Positions 44,696 to 52,028 of a stretch of DNA of 64,000 nucleotides are shown one piece after another; the first letter of the stretch is position 1, and each line of letters opens with the position of its first letter. A program made the translations under genes and the position numbers. The notes beneath the pieces were generated by a model. The model was given only the letters and a program-made list of their open reading frames with translations, ran no database searches and was not told the DNA's origin. The stretch comes from DATAGZ01 sp036263455 (GTDB lineage Bacteria; Pseudomonadota; Alphaproteobacteria; Dongiales; Dongiaceae). The stretch lies in assembly GCA_036263455.1 (NCBI GenBank), contig DATAGZ010000009.1:1-64000 (forward strand), read 5' to 3'.

Positions 44696-44918
44696 TTTTG
44701 AGGCTCCGCCGGCTTTTGGCGTTCCGTCCAGGAGGAGACGGAACCGCCGCTGCCGCTGCGGGAACGATCGCGGTGATCCAAAAGCTGCCCGCGATCCCCT
44801 CAGGGACACGGCGAGAGGCAAGGGAAGCGGCCTCGTCGCCGCTTTCGGCTTCAAATCCGTAAGTGCGGTGGACGAGGCCGTCGACCCCGCGCATCGTATA
44901 GGTCACATCATACATCAT
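44688..44918 (-). CDS. Small phage protein between terminase and portal
   Basis: A 76-residue protein with an N-terminal beta part (MMYDVTYTMRGVDGLVHRTYGFEAESGDEAA is its folded half) and a basic tail. It overlaps the terminase stop and the portal start, so it is tightly coupled to both. No known domain. Confidence 0.6.
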   Translation of the reverse strand: MMYDVTYTMRGVDGLVHRTYGFEAESGDEAASLASRRVPEGIAGSFWITAIVPAAAAAVPSPPGRNAKSRRSLKNG

Positions 44919-46228
44919 CAGACTATTCCTCTATTGTCATAGGAAAGTGCCGGTCCCCCCCAACTATTAGCGAGACCGGCCTGCTCGACCGCGAGATACC
45001 GAAATGCGTCGGCCGCGTGACTGGTCCAATCATGGCGCGGCCGTGCTTGAAAAACCTTGCGACGATCGTCCCATTCGGCTCGGTACTGTTCGAGGGCGCG
45101 AACGCCGAGGGCGCAGCGGCGCTCATCGAACCAGCAGCGCGGCAGGAGCAAATGAACGGCATTGATGCCGTCTTCGAGCGCGAAAGGCCGCGCGACCGTG
45201 ATGTTCCCCACGCCCAGGGAACGCAGGACTTCGAGGCGGCTCAATCCAGTGCCGAGCTCGCGCACTTCGACATCGGCAGGCAGGATATGCGCACCATAGG
45301 CATAAGCGCGATCCTGGATAAGGCGGACATAATGGACGAGCGGCTGGCCGCTGGCCTCGGCATAATCGATAATGCGGACCTCGCTGCCCGCTAATTGGAA
45401 AAACCAGATGGCAGTCGCATCCCGCATGCCGAGATCCCAGGCGGTATGGACGGGAAGACGCGGCTCCCACGAGACGGCACCGATCCGGCCCTCGCTCCGC
45501 GCATCGCCAAGAAGTCGGGCATAGAATGCGCCGCTCACCGCCGCATCGAAGGAACATTCGAATTCCTGGGCGTACTGATCCTCGGTCATGCTACGCCGCG
45601 CAGCCTCCAGTTCGGCAGTGGCGATCACGCCGGTCTCGCTTGCGCGGAAGACCCGCACCGCCCAATCCACGTCGGCCCGCGCCTTTTCATAGAGATCGTA
45701 AAACGCATTGTGCCCCTTGGGTGTACCGATGAAGATCGCCCAGCCTGCCCGGTCGGAGAGGGTAGGCCTGATGATCTCGGGCCAAAAGCGCGGATCCATG
45801 TCGGCAGGTTCATCAAGAACCACGCCGTCGAAATAGAGGCCGCGCAGCCGCTCGGCATTTTCAGCGCCATAGATGCGAATGCGGGCGCCGCCGGGAAACT
45901 CGACGCTGAGCTCGGTCTCCTTGACGCAAACGTGCGGAACAGGACGCGCGAAGCGCTTCAGATATCCCCACGCCACATCCTTGGCCTGGACCAGCGACGG
46001 CGCAATATAGGCGTAGCGCGGCTCGCGAAGCGTGTTCGCGGCCGCCTTGGCGATCAATTCATTGATGCAGAAAACCGTCTTGCCGAAGCGCCGGTGCGCG
46101 ATCAGCACATTGAAGCGTTTGAGGCTTCGATGCAGTTCGGCCTGGTGGGACCGAGGCGCATAGAGGCGAACATGGGAGTAGCGCCTCTTCGGCGGTTTCG
46201 CCCCTCGCTGTCCATTAGGATGAGTCAC
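44918..46228 (-). CDS. Phage terminase large subunit
   Basis: A 436-residue packaging motor. The ATPase part shows a Walker A variant AHRRFGKT (about residue 45), Walker B GVVLDEPADM (about 135) and motif III FIGTPKGHNAFYDLYEKA; the nuclease part has WDLGMRDATAIWF and later acidic residues. It translocates DNA into the prohead and cuts it. GTG start overlaps the preceding stop (GTGA). All motifs appear intact, arguing against decay. Confidence 0.88.
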   Translation of the reverse strand: MTHPNGQRGAKPPKRRYSHVRLYAPRSHQAELHRSLKRFNVLIAHRRFGKTVFCINELIAKAAANTLREPRYAYIAPSLVQAKDVAWGYLKRFARPVPHVCVKETELSVEFPGGARIRIYGAENAERLRGLYFDGVVLDEPADMDPRFWPEIIRPTLSDRAGWAIFIGTPKGHNAFYDLYEKARADVDWAVRVFRASETGVIATAELEAARRSMTEDQYAQEFECSFDAAVSGAFYARLLGDARSEGRIGAVSWEPRLPVHTAWDLGMRDATAIWFFQLAGSEVRIIDYAEASGQPLVHYVRLIQDRAYAYGAHILPADVEVRELGTGLSRLEVLRSLGVGNITVARPFALEDGINAVHLLLPRCWFDERRCALGVRALEQYRAEWDDRRKVFQARPRHDWTSHAADAFRYLAVEQAGLANSWGGPALSYDNRGIV

Positions 46229-46536
46229 GCCGGCGTCTCGGCATCATCCCAGGTGATGCGAATCAGATGCTCCTCGGCTTGGGAATCGGAGGAGGAAATA
46301 TTGGCCCTGGCCGCGGTGGGTTTGCCGAAGCCCCACTGCAACAGCGCGCCCGCTGCAGAGACGCGCGCGGCATGCGTCGCGCTTTCGTCCTGCATGACCG
46401 CGACCAGGGCCTCAACCGCTCGGTCGGCATGTATCCGCGCCAAGGCTTCGATATTGGGCGCGTCTGTACTTCCCACACGAGGCGGTAGGGCGGGATGAGA
46501 GGGCGCATCCCGCCGAGACGATGATTTTCTTTTCAT
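46225..46536 (-). CDS. Probable phage small terminase subunit
   Basis: A 103-residue helical protein starting MKRKSSSRRD. The core IEALARIHADRAVEALVAVMQDES with AARVSAAGALLQWGFGKP resembles helical proteins found directly before large terminases. The call is by position and size; no clear DNA-binding motif beyond the basic N terminus is visible. It is the first gene after a promoter-terminator leader. Confidence 0.55.
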   Translation of the reverse strand: MKRKSSSRRDAPSHPALPPRVGSTDAPNIEALARIHADRAVEALVAVMQDESATHAARVSAAGALLQWGFGKPTAARANISSSDSQAEEHLIRITWDDAETPA

Positions 46537-46567
46537 GAAACCGTGACCGCCCGCCGGAACGGCGAGC

Positions 46568-46593
46568 AAAAAAAAACGCGGCATTGCGCCGCG
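46568..46593 (-). terminator. Intrinsic terminator in the terminase leader
   Basis: On the minus strand a perfect 6-bp GC stem (CGCGGC / GCCGCG, 46577-46593) is followed by a run of nine U residues (46568-46576). It sits after the small early genes and after the promoter at 46651-46679, but before the first terminase gene at 46536. Confidence 0.8.
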
Positions 46594-46608
46594 GTGTTTG
46601 TATCTATG

Positions 46609-46635
46609 CGTCTGGCGGTTTTAAACAGCCAGACG
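46609..46635. repeat. Inverted repeat in the terminase leader
   Basis: An 8-bp perfect inverted repeat CGTCTGGC ... GCCAGACG with an 11-nt AT-rich loop lies between promoter and terminator. Transcribed, it forms a hairpin just after the predicted start, and could be an RNA element that controls read-through of the following terminator, or an operator. Confidence 0.5.
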
Positions 46636-46650
46636 TCATTCTATATTTAT

Positions 46651-46679
46651 ATTCTATCATACAGCGCGCACTTTTTCAA
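46651..46679 (-). promoter_or_regulatory. Sigma70-like promoter for the terminase block
   Basis: Minus strand: TTGAAA (46674-46679), a 17-bp spacer and TAGAAT (46651-46656). The -35 box lies inside the end of the preceding early gene. The predicted transcript first makes the 46609-46635 hairpin and then meets the 46568-46593 terminator. Confidence 0.55.
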
Positions 46680-47220
46680 CCAAAAAATGCTGGCGACGGT
46701 GGCGCATCATCCGCCATTCCAGAATTGCATCCAACCCGGCACGAAGCAGGGAGAGCTGCGCGGCACCCAGCGGCTGGCCGGTGGAACAGGCGTGAATGGG
46801 CCAGCTCTCATAGACGGCGACGGTTTCGACAAGGTCGCGGGAGAGGCGGCCCGCCTTGGCGAGCGCCGCGCGCGCGGCGCTGAACCGCTCTTCGTTCCGC
46901 TCGTCGGCCTCATTGTCATTGGCCGCTGCGCGGCCATAGCGGCGGGGCGCACCTCCCAAGGTTTCATAGTGCCGGCCGCTGCTAAGATGAACTGGGCCAG
47001 AGGCTGCGTATCTATAGAGTCGCGCGTAAAACTCTCCAGCCTCGTGCTGTGACGCGGTGATGAGGGCACGCGACAGTAAAATGCCAAGAGGCGATTCGCT
47101 CAGGCGGGGATCGCTGCCCGCCGCGAGCGCCTGCTTGCGTGAACGCAACTCGGGCGTGCCCTCGTCGCGCCCCGATTCCTGGCGTGGCCGGCCGCGCTTG
47201 ACAACGGAAAAGGCGCGCAT
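46657..47220 (-). CDS. Phage early protein, unknown function
   Basis: A 187-residue basic protein. A basic N terminus (MRAFSVVKRGRPRQESGRDEG) precedes a helical middle (LGILLSRALITASQHEAGEFYARLY) and a helical C terminus. The basic tail and early location suggest nucleic-acid binding or late-gene control, but no named domain is visible. ATG at 47220 is favoured by a GAGGAG ribosome site eight bases away; a GTG lies one codon earlier. Confidence 0.65.
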   Translation of the reverse strand: MRAFSVVKRGRPRQESGRDEGTPELRSRKQALAAGSDPRLSESPLGILLSRALITASQHEAGEFYARLYRYAASGPVHLSSGRHYETLGGAPRRYGRAAANDNEADERNEERFSAARAALAKAGRLSRDLVETVAVYESWPIHACSTGQPLGAAQLSLLRAGLDAILEWRMMRHRRQHFLVEKVRAV

Positions 47221-47447
47221 CACTCATTCTCCTCGTCGAGGCCCATTGCCCAACGCTTGGCCCAGGAAAGCAACCAGAGCGCGCGCTCGGCGGTCATCTC
47301 GCTATTGATGATTTCCATTTCACCGTCGGCGGTGAAACCGAGCCCGATGAATTGCTGCCATTGCTGCTTGGCTGCGATGGCGAGCGCCTGCTCGGGCTTG
47401 AGCGAATCGGTCACGGGAAAATCCACGATGTCTGCGAGCGATGACAT
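47220..47447 (-). CDS. Small phage early protein, unknown function
   Basis: A 75-residue protein beginning MSSLADIVDFPVTD with a helical end (TAERALWLLSWAKRWAMGLDEENE). Its ATG overlaps the stop of the upstream zinc-ribbon gene (TAATG), so translation is coupled. No domain recognised. Confidence 0.65.
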   Translation of the reverse strand: MSSLADIVDFPVTDSLKPEQALAIAAKQQWQQFIGLGFTADGEMEIINSEMTAERALWLLSWAKRWAMGLDEENE

Positions 47448-47641
47448 TATTCCTCTCTGGAAGATGGATGGGTGGGCAGGCACAGGCTGTACTCTTCGAA
47501 TCCGCCCTGCTCCCGGCAGCCGGCGCAGAGAAGATGCCGGGAAGCTGTAGGAAGCGGCGCATGACATTGGTAACAGTTCCTGTTTTGTTCGTTATCATTT
47601 GCCGGTTTTGGCATCTTTATGTTACGCTTCAGGATAATCAT
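47447..47641 (-). CDS. Small zinc-ribbon-like phage early protein
   Basis: A 64-residue protein with paired cysteines C-x2-C (NCYQCH) and C-x2-C (LCAGCRE) separated by about 14 residues, a likely zinc ribbon. It is the first gene of the leftward early operon, behind a very strong AAGGGGAGG ribosome site and directly below the repressor control region. It may act on host transcription or on DNA. Confidence 0.65.
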   Translation of the reverse strand: MIILKRNIKMPKPANDNEQNRNCYQCHAPLPTASRHLLCAGCREQGGFEEYSLCLPTHPSSREE

Positions 47642-47665
47642 TGGCCTCCCCTTACAATATACTTC

Positions 47666-47694
47666 ACAATACGCAAATTACGTCTTTACGTCAA
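47666..47694 (-). promoter_or_regulatory. Leftward early promoter in the repressor control region
   Basis: Minus strand: TTGACG (47689-47694), a 17-bp spacer and TATTGT (47666-47671), with the first early gene starting about 25 bases after the -10 box. Inside lies ACGT-CTTT-ACGT (47680-47691), a repeated half-site that could be the repressor operator. Confidence 0.65.
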
Positions 47695-47730
47695 CGCAAA
47701 AAACGTATATCGAAAAAGCCAGGAGGCAAG

Positions 47731-48390
47731 ATGGATACGCCGATCTCGCTTGCGGCGGTGCGACTGAAGGAATTGCGGGAGCAAGCCGGGCTGAGCATGC
47801 GTGCCGTCGCCGACAGGCTCGGCTGGAGCGTGACCCGCTACCAGCATTATGAAGACCGGTATAAGAGACGCTTCCTGCCTTACGATCTGGCGCGTTCCCT
47901 GGCCGCGCTCTTCGCCGAATATGATATCGCCCCGTCGGAAATTCTCTCCCTCGCCGGCCTCGAAGAGGGTGGTTGGTCGCCCCCACCTATGACAAGCGGC
48001 GCGGGCAAGCGCGACCTGCCAATCCTAGGCAGCGTCAAAGGTGGAAACGAGGGCTTTTTCTTCAATGAGGGCGAGGCCAAGGAATTCATCGAACGGCCGG
48101 CGAATTTGCGTGGCGTTTCCAATGGCTTTGCCCTGTATGTCGATGGAGATTCCATGGAACCGCGCTTTTTCGTAGGCGAGGTCGCCTATGTCAATCCCAA
48201 CCGCCCACTGAGCAAGGGATGCTTTGTCGCGGTCGAACTCGTGGATGGCCAGGGGCTGATCAAGCAATTCCTGCGGCGCGACGATCGCGAAATCGTCCTT
48301 TATCAATTCAACCCGCCCCAGGAGATTCGCCTGCCGGTCGCGGGTGTGAAGCAGATCTACCGCATTACCGGGCAGGGAGAAACACCGTGA
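47731..48390 (+). CDS. LexA/CI-type phage repressor (XRE HTH plus S24 peptidase domain)
   Basis: A 219-residue protein. Residues about 8-70 form a helix-turn-helix of the XRE class (LREQAGLSMRAVADRLGWSV). The C-terminal S24 domain has the catalytic serine in DGDSMEP and lysine in GLIKQFLRR. Such repressors cleave themselves when RecA is activated, linking induction to DNA damage. Start at 47731 has an AGGAGG ribosome site. It diverges from the early operon and would bind the shared 90-bp control region. Confidence 0.9.
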   Translation: MDTPISLAAVRLKELREQAGLSMRAVADRLGWSVTRYQHYEDRYKRRFLPYDLARSLAALFAEYDIAPSEILSLAGLEEGGWSPPPMTSGAGKRDLPILGSVKGGNEGFFFNEGEAKEFIERPANLRGVSNGFALYVDGDSMEPRFFVGEVAYVNPNRPLSKGCFVAVELVDGQGLIKQFLRRDDREIVLYQFNPPQEIRLPVAGVKQIYRITGQGETP

Positions 48391-48396
48391 GAGAGT

Positions 48397-48822
48397 TCAC
48401 CAGGGTTTGAGGACGGCGAGCAGCACGATGCCGATCATCAGCGCCGTCGGTATTTCGTTACACGCGCGGTAGAATCTCTGTCCATGCCGGTTCCGGTCGG
48501 TGGCGAAGTCCTTCTTCCAGCGTACCAGCAGGACATAAAATCCCGTCAGCGCGAGTACCAGCAGGAACTTCGCATGAAACCAGCCGGCGGCGACGTACCC
48601 GCCTTCCACCGCCAGAATGGCGCCGAAAGACCAACTCGCGAGCATCGCCGGCGTGATAATCACTGCAAGGAGGCGCCGCTCCATCGTTTTGAAGAGCTCC
48701 GATGTTTCGCTGCCCGGTTCCGTCTGAGCGTGGTAGGCGTATAGACGCGGCAAATAGAGCATTCCCGCCATCCAAGAGATGACCGCGATAATATGCAGGG
48801 CCTTGACGATGGCATAGCCCAT
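48397..48822 (-). CDS. hemJ: HemJ protoporphyrinogen IX oxidase
   Basis: A 141-residue four-helix membrane protein with the conserved histidine in ALHIIAVISWMAGMLYLPRL and the family segment RFYRACNEIPT. It oxidises protoporphyrinogen IX to protoporphyrin IX in heme synthesis. It marks the right boundary of the phage element: its stop is six bases from the repressor stop. It is followed upstream by cysNC on the same strand. Confidence 0.9.
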   Translation of the reverse strand: MGYAIVKALHIIAVISWMAGMLYLPRLYAYHAQTEPGSETSELFKTMERRLLAVIITPAMLASWSFGAILAVEGGYVAAGWFHAKFLLVLALTGFYVLLVRWKKDFATDRNRHGQRFYRACNEIPTALMIGIVLLAVLKPW

Positions 48823-48825
48823 CGG

Positions 48826-50697
48826 TCAGATCGACGCGCTCCATGGGCGGAACGCGTCCTCGACATAGCGCAGCACCTCATCGACACATTCCTGGATGGA
48901 ACGGTTCTCGGTATCGATGACGAGTTCCGCCTTCTCGGGTTCCTCATAAGGCGCGTCGATGCCCGTAAAATCCTTGATCTCGCCCTTGCGGGCGCGGCGA
49001 TAGAGTCCCTTGGGGTCGCGCTCTTCGCACAGACGGAGCGGCGCCTTGATGTAAATTTCGTGGAAGGATTCCGGCAAAGCCTGGCGCGCCCGGCGCCGGT
49101 CGGCGCGATAGGGCGAAATGAACGAGGTGATGCAAATGACCCCGGCATCGGCGAAAAGCGCCGCCACTTCGCCGACCCGGCGAATATTCTCCGCGCGGTC
49201 CTCGGGCGAGAAGCCGAGATTGGCGTTGAGCCTGTGGCGAATGTTGTCCCCGTCGAGGACATAGGTCTGGTAGTTGCGCCGGAACAATTCCTGCTCGACC
49301 GCCATGGCGATGGTCGATTTCCCCGCCCCCGACAGGCCGGTGAACCAGAGTATGCCGCCGCGATGGGTGTTGCGGATTGCGCGCGCCTCGGCCGTGACGC
49401 GGTGGGCGACTTCGGTAATATTGTGCGACTTCACCGTCACCAGAGCGCGCTGGTCGGGATAGCCATCCATGGTGATCGCCCCACCCGCCACGATATTTGG
49501 CCCTTCGCTCAGCACGAATCTGCCCATCTTGGGGTGGCGTGTCGCTTCATCGAGGGCGATCAGGCCGGTCGCGCGCAGGGTCACGTCGGCGATGCCGTGG
49601 CGCGGAACCTCCTTATCGTTGCGCTCGCTCAGATCCTGGGGATCGAAAGTGCGAAGAATGGATTGGACCAGCACGCGCACTTCGCGGGTCTGCAGCTTGA
49701 GGGTGAGCGTGGCGCCGGGCAGAAGCGGTTTCTGGCCCAGCCAGAACAGCCGCGCGCCGAAGACATTGGTTTCGATAGGGGGATTGTCCTCGTGGCTCGC
49801 CACCTCGCCGCGTTCGAGAAAGAGCTGCTCGTCGAGGGTAATTCCGACCGATTGGCCGGTATGCGCCTCGCCTGTGCCGCTGCCCGGCCAGTTCTCGATC
49901 GAGATGACCTTGGCTTTCTTATTGCTCGGTGAGAACAGCAGCGTGTCGCCGATCTTGAGCGATCCCGAAAGGATGCGGCCGGCCAGGATGCGCCGGTCGT
50001 CGAACTTGTAGATATCCTGAAGCGGCAGGCGCAAAGGCAGGTCCGAAAGCGGGCGCGCAGCGCGGAAATGGTCAAGCGCGCCCAGCACGCTTGGCCCGCT
50101 ATACCAAGGCAGGGCGGCGGATTTGGAGACAATGTTGTCGCCCTCCCGCGCCGAGATCGGAATGACATAGTCCGGGGCGACGCCGAGCGATCCCAGATAG
50201 GCGACGTAGGTATCCTTGATTTGCTCGAAGACGGCCTGGTCGTACCCGATCTGGTCCATTTTATTGACGAGGACGGCGATCTGCCTGACCCCGAGCATAT
50301 TCAGCAAGAAGGCATGGGTGCGCGTCTGCTGCTGAATGCCCTGTCCGGCATCGATGAGCATGAGCGCGGCATCGGCGCTCGCCGCGCCGGTAATCATGTT
50401 TTTGATGAATTCGCGGTGACCGGGCGCGTCGATGATCACGTAATCGCGCAGCTGGGACTTGAACCAGATTTGCGACGTATCGATGGTGATCCCCTGGTCG
50501 CGCTCGGATTGGAAGGAATCCATGAGGAATGCCCATTCGAACGGCATACCCCGGCGCTCACACATCGCCTTGATCTGCTCGAGCTTGCCTTCGGGCAAGG
50601 ACCCGGAATCATGAAAGAGCCGCCCAACCAGGGTGGACTTGCCGTGATCGACATGGCCTGTGATGACCACTCTCAGAAAGTCGCGCTTTTTCATCAT
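48826..50697 (-). CDS. cysNC: Bifunctional sulfate adenylyltransferase subunit 1 / APS kinase
   Basis: A 623-residue fusion. The N-terminal GTPase (CysN) has GHVDHGKST, DAPGHREF and NKMD; the C-terminal APS kinase (CysC, from about residue 445) has the P-loop GLSGAGKST and the DGDNIRHRLNANLGFS motif. With CysD it makes APS from sulfate and ATP, then PAPS. Start at 50697 (MMKKRDFLRV) lies four bases after cysD. Confidence 0.95.
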   Translation of the reverse strand: MMKKRDFLRVVITGHVDHGKSTLVGRLFHDSGSLPEGKLEQIKAMCERRGMPFEWAFLMDSFQSERDQGITIDTSQIWFKSQLRDYVIIDAPGHREFIKNMITGAASADAALMLIDAGQGIQQQTRTHAFLLNMLGVRQIAVLVNKMDQIGYDQAVFEQIKDTYVAYLGSLGVAPDYVIPISAREGDNIVSKSAALPWYSGPSVLGALDHFRAARPLSDLPLRLPLQDIYKFDDRRILAGRILSGSLKIGDTLLFSPSNKKAKVISIENWPGSGTGEAHTGQSVGITLDEQLFLERGEVASHEDNPPIETNVFGARLFWLGQKPLLPGATLTLKLQTREVRVLVQSILRTFDPQDLSERNDKEVPRHGIADVTLRATGLIALDEATRHPKMGRFVLSEGPNIVAGGAITMDGYPDQRALVTVKSHNITEVAHRVTAEARAIRNTHRGGILWFTGLSGAGKSTIAMAVEQELFRRNYQTYVLDGDNIRHRLNANLGFSPEDRAENIRRVGEVAALFADAGVICITSFISPYRADRRRARQALPESFHEIYIKAPLRLCEERDPKGLYRRARKGEIKDFTGIDAPYEEPEKAELVIDTENRSIQECVDEVLRYVEDAFRPWSASI

Positions 50698-50701
50698 GGC
50701 C

Positions 50702-51496
50702 TCACATATAGCCCGCGGCGCGCAACCGTTCGAACGCATCCTCGGTTTCGCGATCCATGGCGCGGCCCGCGCGCTCTGGAACCTTCGTGCTCAGCAATTC
50801 GGCGATGATCTCGTCCAGCGTGCCCGCCGTGCTGTCAATTGGAGACGTGATGTCTTTATCGCCGAGCGAGCGGTAGCGTTTTCCGTTCTTGGCAAAATAA
50901 AGGTCGATCAGCGGCATATTCTCGCGTTGCGCATAGCGCCAGATGTCGATTTCCGTCCAATGCAGCAGGGGATGAATCCGCAAGTGGCTGCCCTCGGGAA
51001 GATCCGTGTTGAAATAATCCCAGAATTCCGGCGGCTGATCACGAAAATCCCACTCGCCGGCTGGACCGCGGGGCGAGAAGACCCGCTCTTTCGCCCTCAC
51101 GGCTTCCTCGTCGCGCCGGATTCCGGCGATGACTCCAGTGAACTTGTGCTTGATGAGCGCGTTCTTGAGGCCAAGCGTCTTGCGCGCGGCCGAACGGGCC
51201 GCAGGCGGAAGGCTTTGGTCCACGTCCTCGACAGGCGGGCAATCTTCGCGGATGAGCGAGAGGTTCCATTCCTTGGCGTATCGGTCGCGGAAGGCGTACA
51301 TTTCCGGAAACTTCTTGCCGGTGTCGATATGCATGACTGGAAAAGGCACGTGCCCGAAGAACGCCTTCTTGGCGAGCCAGATCATGACATTGCTGTCCTT
51401 GCCCAGCGACCACAGCATGACCAAGCGCTCGATCCGGTTGAAGGCCTCGCGAAGGATATAGATACTGTGCGCTTCGAGTTCGTCGAGATGATCCAT
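50702..51496 (-). CDS. cysD: Sulfate adenylyltransferase subunit 2
   Basis: A 264-residue ATP-sulfurylase catalytic subunit of the PAPS-reductase fold. The PP-loop region reads VMLWSLGKDSNVMIWLAKKA, and later GIRRDEEAVRAKERVFS. Start at MDHLDELEAH (51496); the longer frame adds 12 residues without support. It forms an operon with cysNC and diverges from bufA. Confidence 0.95.
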   Translation of the reverse strand: MDHLDELEAHSIYILREAFNRIERLVMLWSLGKDSNVMIWLAKKAFFGHVPFPVMHIDTGKKFPEMYAFRDRYAKEWNLSLIREDCPPVEDVDQSLPPAARSAARKTLGLKNALIKHKFTGVIAGIRRDEEAVRAKERVFSPRGPAGEWDFRDQPPEFWDYFNTDLPEGSHLRIHPLLHWTEIDIWRYAQRENMPLIDLYFAKNGKRYRSLGDKDITSPIDSTAGTLDEIIAELLSTKVPERAGRAMDRETEDAFERLRAAGYM

Positions 51497-51578
51497 GGCC
51501 CCGCCTATAAACAAATCTCGAAAGCGGTGCAAGATTATCCATAAAAAAAGTGTTTAACATAAAAATTAAGTATTTATT

Positions 51579-51653
51579 GGTAACGTTATTGCGATGACGG
51601 CCGTTTTCACGAAAAAATGAGTTTAGGTTACCGACGCGCTTAGGTAATTTACC
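51579..51653. promoter_or_regulatory. Cluster of GGTAAC/GGTWACC dyads before bufA
   Basis: The 197-bp gap between cysD and bufA is AT-rich and holds three related short palindromes: TAACGTTA (51581-51588, inside GGTAACG), GGTTACC (51626-51632) and GGTAATTTACC (51643-51653). The last ends 40 bases before the bufA ATG. Related half-sites at roughly helical spacing suggest an operator. In Caulobacter, bufferin genes are under an ECF sigma factor whose -35 element, as I recall, is also GTAACC-like; this link is tentative. Confidence 0.4.
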
Positions 51654-51693
51654 GCCACGAGCCAAGAGGCTCTCAACCAAGAAGGAAATTACC

Positions 51694-51960
51694 ATGACGT
51701 CTATCCGTAAAGTTACCGGTACTGCCCTGGCCGCCGCGGCCGCCGCGATGCTGATCGCTGGCACCGTTGGCGCCATCGTTTCGCCCGCCCATGCCGACAC
51801 CGTGAAGTGCAGCGGCGTGAATGCGTGCAAGGGCCAAGGCTCCTGCAAGGGCGCGAGCAATTCCTGCAAGGGCCAGAACGCCTGCAAGGGCCAGGGCTGG
51901 GTCGAAAAGGCCAGCGCCGAGGAATGCACCGCCGCGGGCGGCACCGTTCTCCAGGGTTAA
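51694..51960 (+). CDS. Bufferin-type copper-binding peptide precursor (BufA)
   Basis: An 88-residue precursor behind AAGGAAA. A Sec signal peptide ends about residue 35 (SPAHADTV). The mature part has six cysteines, four of them in repeated CKG units (NACKGQ, GSCKGA, NSCKGQ, NACKGQ), and ends GWVEKASAEECTAAGG, a hallmark of this secreted family. BufB and BufC follow. Established work on bufferins shows that the BufB/BufC pair converts core cysteines to thiooxazole-type rings that bind copper, giving copper protection in the periplasm. The number of modified residues here is unknown. Confidence 0.9.
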   Translation: MTSIRKVTGTALAAAAAAMLIAGTVGAIVSPAHADTVKCSGVNACKGQGSCKGASNSCKGQNACKGQGWVEKASAEECTAAGGTVLQG

Positions 51961-51976
51961 TAACCTGGTATTCGGG

Positions 51977-52008
51977 GGCGCCGCCACATGCGTGGCGGCG
52001 CCTTTTTT
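51977..52008 (+). terminator. Strong intrinsic terminator between bufA and bufB
   Basis: A perfect 11-bp stem (GGCGCCGCCAC / GTGGCGGCGCC) with an ATGC loop is followed by six T residues. It stands 16 bases after the bufA stop and 20 before the bufB start. Partial read-through would give much more precursor than modifying enzyme. Confidence 0.9.
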
Positions 52009-52028
52009 ATTGCCTGCCAGCCCAGCCC

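Larger units (their letters stand above)
33694..48390. mobile_element. Compact podovirus-like prophage or domesticated phage element
   Basis: About 14.7 kb of small, overlapping genes, nearly all leftward, bounded by modB and hemJ. The order from right to left is repressor (opposite strand), three small early genes, small and large terminase, portal, scaffold, major capsid, adaptors, DNA-stabilisation protein, tail fibre, fibre-assembly protein, holin- and spanin-like genes. The absence of a tape measure and the P22/SU10-type proteins indicate a short-tailed virion. I found no integrase, recombinase, replication gene, endolysin, head protease or flanking tRNA, and no flanking direct repeat by eye. 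Confidence 0.85.

Noticed and set aside
42743..44854. Longer portal start giving 703 residues
   Set aside because: The extension overlaps the small gene at 44688-44918 almost entirely and is low-complexity, while MDERELRSLL at 44695 has a good ribosome site.
33677..48396. Direct repeats as attachment sites flanking the phage element
   Set aside because: Comparing the sequence next to modB with that next to hemJ by eye gave no repeat longer than chance; no tRNA gene lies at either end.
51497..51693. Sulfur-responsive riboswitch before cysD
   Set aside because: The region is AT-rich with short dyads only; no SAM-type or other riboswitch core could be recognised on the cysD strand.
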